The notes beneath the pieces are model-generated. The model was not told the origin of the DNA. It did no database searches and saw only the letters and a program-made list of their open reading frames with translations. Shown here piece after piece: positions 1-6,109 of a stretch of 8,168 nt of DNA. The position numbers and the translations under genes are program-made. The stretch's first letter is position 1, and the number at the start of each line of letters is the position of its first letter. Location of the stretch: the NCBI GenBank assembly GCA_002402125.1, contig NVVG01000030.1:13966-22133 (forward strand), in the 5' to 3' direction. Origin of the DNA: Moraxellaceae bacterium. GTDB lineage: Bacteria > Pseudomonadota > Gammaproteobacteria > Pseudomonadales > Ketobacteraceae.

Positions 1-51
1 CCTAAACTTTAACCCTAAACATTAACCCTAAACATTAGCCCTAAACATTGC
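1..51. repeat. 13-bp telomere-like tandem repeat, open at left edge
   Basis: Four consecutive copies of a 13-bp unit with consensus CCCTAAACATTAA are visible: a partial variant copy at 1-12 (ACTTT in place of ACATT), then 13-25, 26-38 and 39-51. The last two bases drift (AA, AA, AG, GC). The array continues past the left edge, so its full length is unknown. The unit length is not a multiple of three and the minus-strand reading carries TAG and TAA stops, so it does not look coding. It directly abuts the broken end of the metY-like remnant. The 11-mer TAACCCTAAAC recurs once at 1952-1962, upstream of gluQ. Function is unknown. Confidence 0.8.
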
Positions 52-130
52 TTTCATCTATACCTAACACCACCTTGGTGGTCGGATCAGGTGAAAAACC
101 GCCATGCACTGCTATCGTTTCAAGTTTCAT
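41..130 (-). pseudogene. Remnant of the N-terminus of an O-acetylhomoserine sulfhydrylase (MetY-like)
   Basis: On the minus strand an ATG at 130-128 opens a 29-codon frame ending in TAG at 43-41. Its first residues, MKLETIAVHGGFSPDPTTK, are the characteristic start of PLP-dependent O-acetylhomoserine/O-acetylserine sulfhydrylases, enzymes of methionine synthesis normally over 400 residues long. After that Lys the family usually continues with an AVAVPIYQT-like segment; here it reads VVLGIDESNV and stops inside the 13-bp repeat array. A good Shine-Dalgarno (AAGGA at 141-137, 6 nt from the ATG) is retained, so the start region looks like a once functional gene. It lies 49 nt downstream of sfsA on the same strand. 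I infer truncation by insertion or deletion at the repeat array. The rest of the gene may lie left of the window, or the 29-residue peptide may be all that is left. Confidence 0.7.
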
Positions 131-179
131 CGTTATTCCTTAGTAATAAATTGATCATTTGAACCGTTAACCTACAAAA

Positions 180-893
180 TCATTGATTCTCAAGATATAC
201 CGGCAACTCACGCACCAAGGTGATTTCAGTCGTGGATATATCTGCTTGCCACGCCATTATTTCTACCCCTGCAGCGGCTGCTTGCCTTATTGCTTTGCCA
301 TATTGGGGATCTATATCATCCGCTGGCACGACGGAAGTGACGCCGGTATGCTGGACACAAAACAATAACACCGCTCGCTCGCCTTTTTCTACCACAGAGA
401 TCAATTCCCTAAGATGCTTTCTGCCGCGCTCAGTCACCGCATCGGGAAATGCCGCAATCTTGCCTCGGCCCAGGGTGACATTTTTCACCTCCACATAACA
501 AGGTGGACGAGCTGAATCTTCCAGCAAAATATCAATACGGCTCTTTTCTTGACCATACCCAACCTCACGACGCAAACCAGCATAACCCGACAGCTCAGGA
601 ATAACACCAAGCTCTATAGCCTCCTGGGCAAGCTTATTCGCTAAACCGGTATTGATACCCGCGAGCGCCCCACCCTCAACCGCCACAATTTCCCAGGTAT
701 GACGGTACTTACGTTTTTCATTGTGGCTATCGGAAAACCAAACAGCGCTACCAGGGTCTGCACAATTTTTCATCGACCCGGTATTGGCACAATGAATGGT
801 TATTTCTGTTCCATCGTTCAATGTGACATCGGCAAGAAAACGCTTATAGCGCTTAACCAACGTTCCAGTTATAAGTGGCTCAGGGTATTGCAT
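180..893 (-). CDS. sfsA: SfsA family DNA-binding/nuclease-fold protein (sugar fermentation stimulation protein)
   Basis: The 237-residue product matches SfsA throughout. The N-terminus has the RYKRFLADV segment that forms the OB-like part. It is followed by ANTGSMKNC (about residues 36-44), KRKYRHTWE, the GYAGLRREVGYG segment, SRIDILLED and YVEVKNVTL (Asp121, Glu135 and Lys137, a PD-(D/E)XK-like catalytic pattern), then FPDAVTERGRKHLREL. The E. coli protein (234 residues) was described as a nonspecific DNA-binding protein affecting maltose genes; the exact role is not settled. I chose the ATG at 893 because GAGGA lies 10 nt upstream (908-904) and the length and N-terminus then match the family; the longer frame begins with a TTG at 947 and adds 18 unmatched residues. 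It is divergent from dksA across a spacer of about 0.5 kb, and its neighbourhood with dksA is common in Gammaproteobacteria. Confidence 0.93.
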   Translation of the reverse strand: MQYPEPLITGTLVKRYKRFLADVTLNDGTEITIHCANTGSMKNCADPGSAVWFSDSHNEKRKYRHTWEIVAVEGGALAGINTGLANKLAQEAIELGVIPELSGYAGLRREVGYGQEKSRIDILLEDSARPPCYVEVKNVTLGRGKIAAFPDAVTERGRKHLRELISVVEKGERAVLLFCVQHTGVTSVVPADDIDPQYGKAIRQAAAAGVEIMAWQADISTTEITLVRELPVYLENQ

Positions 894-1390
894 TAAGGCT
901 GCATCCTCTTCAATAATCGTCAGTAATGCGCTATTCGGGGTCAACAATAATACCCTAAGTAGCTCTTATCAAACCAAATACCTCAGAAATACAGCATTAG
1001 ACGTGACACATAGACAATCCTAATAGCCGTAACGCACCAAAATAGTACCTTTCCCTCAGCAAGTAACAAAGTGTAAATTAAACTATTCACAGGCTTGATA
1101 AATGAGTATATGATCGAGCGCTGCTGAAGAACTCTGTTAAACGTAAACAACGTCACATCAGCATGAGAATAATAAGACAGCTCATCGACATAGCGTTATT
1201 TAAAGCCAGTTTTAACTGTGCCGCTTGTAACTTTGCTGTTTTTAACAGTGCTATAAAAACAAACAAAGCATTTTGCCATATTGGCGCTATACTAAAAGGC
1301 TAATACGTCAAACAGCAAAACATAGAGAATTTGCCAATCGCAGTGGTTTTTGCTATAGATCACTGATTAATCGGTTGCGAGGAATTACCA
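894..1390. other. Divergent intergenic region sfsA/dksA
   Basis: No convincing gene is seen here. On the minus strand, TATTAT at 952-947 could be a -10 for sfsA, but no well-spaced -35 accompanies it. On the plus strand the dksA promoter is at the right end (listed separately). The middle holds two small palindromes, CAGTTTTAACTG at 1207-1218 and CTGTTTTTAACAG at 1236-1248. A 10-bp inverted repeat pairs TTTGCTGTTT (1232-1241) with AAACAGCAAA (1310-1319). These could be operators or RNA hairpins, but no known regulator's site was recognised. The size is generous for two divergent promoters. Confidence 0.6.
1331..1359 (+). promoter_or_regulatory. Sigma70-type promoter for dksA
   Basis: TTGCCA at 1331-1336 (five of six to the -35 consensus) is followed after exactly 17 nt by TATAGA at 1354-1359. 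That hexamer is preceded by TGC, giving an extended -10. Transcription would start near 1366, leaving a leader of about 25 nt before the dksA ATG, with GAGGA at 1379-1383 as the ribosome binding site 7 nt from the start. Confidence 0.6.
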
Positions 1391-1843
1391 ATGGCAACAA
1401 AGAAAACGAGTAAAAAAAATTCAGTAGACCTATCCCGTTCTAGCTTCACCCCTTACCAAGAAAAAAAGGGCGAAGAGTATATGAACGAGAAGCAACTTGC
1501 TCATTTCACTGAAATTCTGACCGCATGGCGGCTTGAATTGATGGAGGAAGTTGATCGCACGGTTCACCATATGCAGGACGAACCCAACAACCTACCCGAT
1601 GCTGCAGATCGCGCCACTCAAGAAGAAGAGTTCAGCCTTGAACTTAGAACTCGAGACCGTGAGCGCAAACTTATTCGTAAAATCGGCAAATCTTTAGAAG
1701 AAATAAAATCTGGCGAATATGGCTGGTGCGAGCAGTGCGGCATCGAAGTTGGCATTCGCCGCTTAGAGGCGCGGCCAACAGCGACGTTATGTATCGATTG
1801 CAAAACCTTAGAAGAGATTAAAGAGAAGCAATGGGGAACCTGA
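1391..1843 (+). CDS. dksA: RNA polymerase-binding transcription factor DksA
   Basis: DksA inserts a coiled coil into the RNA polymerase secondary channel and, with ppGpp, represses rRNA promoters and activates amino-acid promoters. The 150-residue product is full length (E. coli 151). The coiled-coil tip carries DAADRA with Asp70 and Asp73, equivalent to the functionally essential DxxDxA tip. The C-terminal zinc finger is complete: Cys113, Cys116, Cys134 and Cys137 in CEQC and CIDC. The N-terminus is lysine rich, as in pseudomonad DksA. The start at 1391 is supported by GAGGA 7 nt upstream and a well-placed promoter. It is followed by a strong terminator and then gluQ, a gene pair kept together in many Gammaproteobacteria. 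Confidence 0.98.
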   Translation: MATKKTSKKNSVDLSRSSFTPYQEKKGEEYMNEKQLAHFTEILTAWRLELMEEVDRTVHHMQDEPNNLPDAADRATQEEEFSLELRTRDRERKLIRKIGKSLEEIKSGEYGWCEQCGIEVGIRRLEARPTATLCIDCKTLEEIKEKQWGT

Positions 1844-1855
1844 TACTTCTTGAAA

Positions 1856-1895
1856 GAAAATAAAAAGGGGCGCTTTCGCGCTCCTTTTTATTTTC
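1856..1895 (+). terminator. Strong intrinsic terminator after dksA
   Basis: An 18-bp stem pairs 1856-1873 with 1878-1895 around a four-base TTTC loop. The core GGGGCGC/GCGCTCC contains one G-U pair and is flanked by A-rich and T-rich arms that give a T tract from 1885. The symmetric arms allow function in both directions. It begins 12 nt after the dksA stop. In Shigella a terminator between dksA and gluQ limits gluQ expression; a similar role here is inferred. Confidence 0.9.
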
Positions 1896-1947
1896 TCCCC
1901 ATACGGTTACTTGTAATGACCTTTTCTGAATCCCCGAATTCTATACA

Positions 1948-2020
1948 AGCCTAACCCTAAACCCACCCAACCATTCCTAACGGTACCCAACCACACCAAA
2001 AAGCCATACTATGCCCAACA
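1948..2020 (+). other. C/A-rich, G-poor leader upstream of gluQ
   Basis: This stretch is built of degenerate CCTAAC, CCCAACC and CCAACCA words with very few G residues on the plus strand, and includes TAACCCTAAAC (1952-1962), shared with the left-edge repeat array. An RNA from it would be largely unstructured. No Shine-Dalgarno precedes the gluQ ATG. A TATACA -10-like hexamer lies at 1942-1947, but without a good -35 at normal spacing. A five-codon frame (2011-2028, MPNNA) overlaps the gluQ start in another frame. Confidence 0.5.
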
Positions 2021-2917
2021 ATGCCTAACTACACCGGCCGCTTCGCCCCTTCACCGACAGGGCCTCTGCACTTTGGATCACTGGTAACCGCCGTGGCAAG
2101 TTACCTTGATGCTAAACAACAAGGTGGCAAATGGCTGGTCAGAATGGAAGACCTTGACCCACCGAGAGAGATGCCGGGTGCCGCAGATGCCATTTTAACA
2201 GCCCTTGAACTTCACGGCCTACATTGGGACGACAGTGTCAGCTACCAAAGCCAACGGCATGAACACTACGAAACCGTCATCCAATCACTACTAACAAACA
2301 ACCAGGCTTTTTATTGCACCTGCACTCGCAAACAATTAGCCGCACAGCACAATATCCACCATATTGACACTTGTCACAAACGTCCATCACCACCCAACGA
2401 ACCCTACAGCATCCGCTTAACTGCTCAAGATACCAGCATCTGCATAGACGACAAATTACAGGGGAGTTTCTGCCAAAACATAAAACACGATATCAGCGAC
2501 TTTATTATCAAGCGCAAGGACGGCCTTTACGCATACCATCTTGCCGTGGTGGTTGACGACCAATGGCAACAAATAACCCATATCATGCGTGGCATCGACC
2601 TATTAGACAGCACACCACGTCAGTGCTTTCTCCAGCAACACCTCAACTACACCACACCTGAATACAGCCACCTACCCGTTATCGTAAATAGCCAAGGACA
2701 AAAACTCAGCAAACAAACCTACGCCAAAGCCATCCCAACAACCCATTGCAATCAAAGCCTGTGGACCGCACTATGGGTACTAGGGCTAAACCCCACCACC
2801 GAGCTCCAACAGGAAACTCCGGAGCAAATACTGAATTGGGGCATCCAAGCATGGAATACCGATAAACTTATCGGTCTCTCACGCATAGACTCCACCGCCA
2901 TAGCATTCGATGGTTAA
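2021..2917 (+). CDS. gluQ: Glutamyl-Q tRNA(Asp) synthetase
   Basis: GluQ-RS is a truncated paralogue of glutamyl-tRNA synthetase that transfers activated glutamate onto queuosine at the wobble position of tRNA(Asp) in the cytoplasm. The 298-residue product has the class I Rossmann fold with the HIGH-type motif APSPTGPLHFGS (residues 9-20) and KLSKQ (228-232) in the KMSKS position. It lacks the C-terminal anticodon-binding domain, as expected. The zinc site reads Cys99-x-Cys101 ... His114-x3-Cys118, where the E. coli enzyme has a Tyr in place of the His. MEDLDPPR at 42-49 is typical for the family. The start at 2021 gives the expected N-terminus but has no clear Shine-Dalgarno. It sits 177 nt after dksA, beyond the terminator, and 36 nt before the small cbrX-like gene. 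Confidence 0.96.
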   Translation: MPNYTGRFAPSPTGPLHFGSLVTAVASYLDAKQQGGKWLVRMEDLDPPREMPGAADAILTALELHGLHWDDSVSYQSQRHEHYETVIQSLLTNNQAFYCTCTRKQLAAQHNIHHIDTCHKRPSPPNEPYSIRLTAQDTSICIDDKLQGSFCQNIKHDISDFIIKRKDGLYAYHLAVVVDDQWQQITHIMRGIDLLDSTPRQCFLQQHLNYTTPEYSHLPVIVNSQGQKLSKQTYAKAIPTTHCNQSLWTALWVLGLNPTTELQQETPEQILNWGIQAWNTDKLIGLSRIDSTAIAFDG

Positions 2918-2953
2918 TCAACCCAGCAGCATTTAGAGGGCAGCTACCTCCCC

Positions 2954-3130
2954 ATGTATATTGATCGATTAGTGCTATTACTCGTTGCCGGCGGATTTGT
3001 TCTTTCGCCTTCGATTATGCAATGGTGGACCGAGGGTGGCATCGCCTGGTATCGGCCTTACCTTGTCTGGGCCGCACTCATCGCTCTAACCTTTTGGATA
3101 ACAAAAAGCCGAGACCTCGATGAGCTTTAG
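2954..3130 (+). CDS. cbrX: Small two-helix inner-membrane protein overlapping cbrA (CbrX-like)
   Basis: An ATG at 2954 opens a 58-residue frame ending in TAG at 3128-3130. The sequence has a hydrophobic segment at about residues 6-22 (LVLLLVAGGFVLSPSIM), a short loop with QWWTEGG, a second segment at about 32-49 (WYRPYLVWAALIALTFWI), and a charged tail KSRDLDEL. This predicts a two-pass membrane protein. A small ORF of this kind precedes cbrA in Pseudomonas, where it has been called cbrX and is co-transcribed with cbrA; assignment here rests on position, size and topology. The last 11 nt overlap the cbrA start, suggesting translational coupling. The only SD-like GAGG (2936-2939) is far, about 14 nt, from the ATG. 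No other in-frame start exists between the gluQ stop and 2954. Function is unknown; a CbrA accessory role is inference. Confidence 0.8.
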   Translation: MYIDRLVLLLVAGGFVLSPSIMQWWTEGGIAWYRPYLVWAALIALTFWITKSRDLDEL

Positions 3131-6080
3131 TCTTACCCAAATATTCCTTATCGGCATCAGCTACCTTTCATTCTTTTTCTTGCTGGCTTATTTCACCGAA
3201 GAAGGTTTTATACCAGCCAAATTTGTTCGCCACCCTTTGGTTTATGTTCTGTCGCTGGGAGTTTTTGCTAGCGCCTGGGCCATCTATGGTGCAGTCGGTT
3301 TTGCCCACCAACTAGGCTTCAACTTTATAGGTTATTACCTCGGTATCTCGGCGGCATTTATGCTGGGCCCCATATTGCTCGCCCCCATTCTAAAACTTGT
3401 CAAAAATTACCAACTCGGCTCACTGGCCGACCTATTAGCATTTCGCTATCGCAGCCCGTTGGTTGGCGCCTTGGTTACCTTGTGTATGCTAATCGGCATC
3501 ATGCCGTTACTCGCCCTACAAATTCAGGCCGTTGCCGATACCATTCATATACTCAACCAAGAAACCTCACCCAATATTTTGGCATTCACCTTCTGCTGCG
3601 TGATTATATTATTCTCCATTTTGTTTGGCGCCCGCCACATTTCAACCCGGGACAAACATGAAGGCCTAGTGGTTGCTATCGCCTTTGAGTCACTGATCAA
3701 ACTTATCGCCATGGTAAGTATTGGGATTTTTATTTTATTTAATGTTTTTGATGGCCCCGAAGGGTTACAACAATGGCTAATAGACAACCCTAAAGCCACC
3801 GAAACACTTTACGCACCTCTCAAAGAAGGGCCTTGGCGTAGCATTATTGCCGCATTTTTTGTATCGGCCGTTGTGACGCCACATATGTTTCACATGGCTT
3901 TCTCCGAAAACTTAAATCCACGGGCGTTACTTACCGCTAGCTGGGGACTGCCGCTGTATTTATTTATTCTTGCCTTACCGATCCCTATCATCCTTTGGGG
4001 GTCGATGGTCGTTGAACCCAACGTGGCCGCAGAATACGTAACACTGGGCGTGCCAATGGCATTAAATTCCCCCGTCTTTTCTCTGATGGCTTTTATTGCA
4101 GGGCTATCAGCTTCCAGTGGTGTAATCATCGTATGTACACTGGCACTATCGGCGATGTGCCTGAATCACCTGATACTGCCACTGTCTCCCGTCAACACCC
4201 AAAATAATTTATACAGCTGGCTGCTGTGGACGCGGCGCGCACTTATCGCCTCCATCATTCTGGCTAGCTATATCATTTACCGGGTGATGGCGGGCAGGCA
4301 CTCGCTGTCGGACCTAGGTTTTCTCACCTTTGTTGCCACCACCCAATTTGCACCGGGTATGGTTGGGGTACTATTTTGGTCAAAGGCAAATCGTTACGGC
4401 TTTATTACAGGGTTACTGTCTGGCTTCTCTATCTGGATTTTTCTGTTGCTACTACCCATTCTATTTGACTACCAAATTGCTATCGACATACCCATGATAA
4501 TCACCGATAACTTCCCTAACGATGAAAACAAATACCTTGTAGCCACTATGGCAAGTTTCATTAACTTTATGGTTTTTGCCGCAGTATCGGTGGCAACCAA
4601 CGCAACCGCATCGGAAAAACTCGCCGCCGAAACCTGCAACGTAGACAACCTACGCCGATCCTATCGCTGGGAGCTGTCCGTCAGCAGCGCAAGAGAATTT
4701 ATCGGCCGACTGACCAACCGACTGGGAGACTCAACGGCTAAACGAGAAGTTGAACTGGCATTGCACGACCTTGCCATGAGTGCCGATGAGACCCGCCCCT
4801 ACTCCCTGCGCCGACTGCGAGACCAACTCGAAACCAATTTATCGGGCTTGCTGGGTCCATCCGTCGCCCACGACATAGTGGATGAAGCAATCCCCTATGT
4901 TATGCATTCTGATCAATCAGCCATTCAAGACATCCACCACACGGAAAGCCGCCTAGAAGAATATCACAACAAACTCACCGGCCTAGCAGCGGAACTGGAT
5001 AACCTACGGCGCTTCCATCGCCAGACCCTACAAGATCTACCGATGGGCGTTTGCTCCCTGGGGCTCGATGGCGAGGTGTTTGGTTGGAACCATATTATGG
5101 AAAAAATCACCCACATCCCCGCCGATGACATTGTTGGCTCCAGTTTGGAGCACCTGCCGGAACCTTGGAGCCGTTTATTAATACAACTCAGCACCGAACC
5201 TGAAACCCATAAATACAAAAAAGAAGTGGAATACCAAGGCGTCACTCGCTGGCTTAACCTACACAAAGCATCCATCCAAGCCGAGAATAAAAGCCAAATT
5301 CACGGCGGGCTGGTTATCGTTGTCGAAGACCTTACCGAAACAAGAATGCTTGAACACAAGTTAGCCCACAACGAACGACTCGCCTCCGTTGGCCGCTTGG
5401 CGGCGGGGGTAGCCCATGAAATTGGTAACCCCATCACCGGCATCGCCTGCTTAGCACAAAACCTACAATACGAATCTGACAACCCCGAAATCGCCGAGAT
5501 GTCCGATCAAATTGTTGAGCAAACCAAGCGAGTCACCCGTATTGTGCAATCATTGGTAAACTTCAGCCACAGCGGTACCGGCAAAAGCATCCAAGAACCC
5601 GTCTCACTACACCAATGTGCCCAAGAAGCATTTGACCTATTAAAGCTCAGCGGCGACGAGAAAACCGTAAATTTTATCAATAAAATATCGCCAGACCACA
5701 TCGCCTGTGGCGACCACCAGCACATCACTCAGATATTCATCAATTTATTCAGCAATTCCAGAGACGCCTCAGAACCCGACTCCCCCATCCTTGCCCGCAG
5801 TGTTACCCATAACCACAGGGTAACAGTTGAAGTCGAAGACCACGGTAGCGGTATCCCCCAAAATATTAAAGACAGCATTTACGAGCCCTTTGTCACCTCC
5901 AAAGACCCCGGCAAAGGCACAGGGCTCGGTATGTCCGTGGTCTACAGCATTATTGAAGAACATTCAGGACAAATTTCTATTGAAAGCCCAATCGATTCCG
6001 ATTCTCGCGGAACACGTGTTACCATAACGTTACCCTGTTACCATGAAGATACACACGCGTCACCCAGCAGTAACAGTTAG
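3120..6080 (+). CDS. cbrA: Sensor histidine kinase CbrA with SLC5-type transporter domain
   Basis: CbrA is the membrane sensor of the CbrAB system that controls carbon/nitrogen balance; in Pseudomonas its transporter domain is related to sodium/solute symporters and has been linked to histidine. The 986-residue protein has the family length. Residues 1 to about 500 are a multi-span SLC5 domain, including the LADLLAFRYRS segment. A STAC domain follows (about 518-595), then a short charged helix or coiled coil (602-637), a PAS domain (about 630-745), and HisKA with H-box GVAHEIGNPITG, placing the phosphorylated His at 766. The ATPase domain has an N-box around INLFSNSRDA (874-883), a G1 box EDHGSGIP (906-913), an F-box EPFVTSKD and GKGTGLG (931-937). 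All catalytic motifs are intact. The start overlaps cbrX by 11 nt and has no strong SD of its own, which fits coupled translation. cbrB follows after 29 nt. Confidence 0.97.
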   Translation: MSFSLTQIFLIGISYLSFFFLLAYFTEEGFIPAKFVRHPLVYVLSLGVFASAWAIYGAVGFAHQLGFNFIGYYLGISAAFMLGPILLAPILKLVKNYQLGSLADLLAFRYRSPLVGALVTLCMLIGIMPLLALQIQAVADTIHILNQETSPNILAFTFCCVIILFSILFGARHISTRDKHEGLVVAIAFESLIKLIAMVSIGIFILFNVFDGPEGLQQWLIDNPKATETLYAPLKEGPWRSIIAAFFVSAVVTPHMFHMAFSENLNPRALLTASWGLPLYLFILALPIPIILWGSMVVEPNVAAEYVTLGVPMALNSPVFSLMAFIAGLSASSGVIIVCTLALSAMCLNHLILPLSPVNTQNNLYSWLLWTRRALIASIILASYIIYRVMAGRHSLSDLGFLTFVATTQFAPGMVGVLFWSKANRYGFITGLLSGFSIWIFLLLLPILFDYQIAIDIPMIITDNFPNDENKYLVATMASFINFMVFAAVSVATNATASEKLAAETCNVDNLRRSYRWELSVSSAREFIGRLTNRLGDSTAKREVELALHDLAMSADETRPYSLRRLRDQLETNLSGLLGPSVAHDIVDEAIPYVMHSDQSAIQDIHHTESRLEEYHNKLTGLAAELDNLRRFHRQTLQDLPMGVCSLGLDGEVFGWNHIMEKITHIPADDIVGSSLEHLPEPWSRLLIQLSTEPETHKYKKEVEYQGVTRWLNLHKASIQAENKSQIHGGLVIVVEDLTETRMLEHKLAHNERLASVGRLAAGVAHEIGNPITGIACLAQNLQYESDNPEIAEMSDQIVEQTKRVTRIVQSLVNFSHSGTGKSIQEPVSLHQCAQEAFDLLKLSGDEKTVNFINKISPDHIACGDHQHITQIFINLFSNSRDASEPDSPILARSVTHNHRVTVEVEDHGSGIPQNIKDSIYEPFVTSKDPGKGTGLGMSVVYSIIEEHSGQISIESPIDSDSRGTRVTITLPCYHEDTHASPSSNS

Positions 6081-6109
6081 ACAGTAACCAGTGAGGATAA
6101 CAACAGCCT

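Noticed and set aside
894..947. Longer sfsA frame starting at a TTG at 947
   Set aside because: The extra 18 residues do not match the family, TTG is a rare start, and the ATG at 893 has GAGGA at good spacing and gives the usual length.
1288..1293. TATACT as a second dksA -10
   Set aside because: TTGCCA at 1273-1278 is only 9 nt away and the hexamer at the correct distance (1265-1270) is unlike a -35.
4964..5275. 103-residue minus-strand frame inside cbrA
   Set aside because: It is fully covered by the PAS-region codons of cbrA and shows no domain or start signal; it is a shadow frame.
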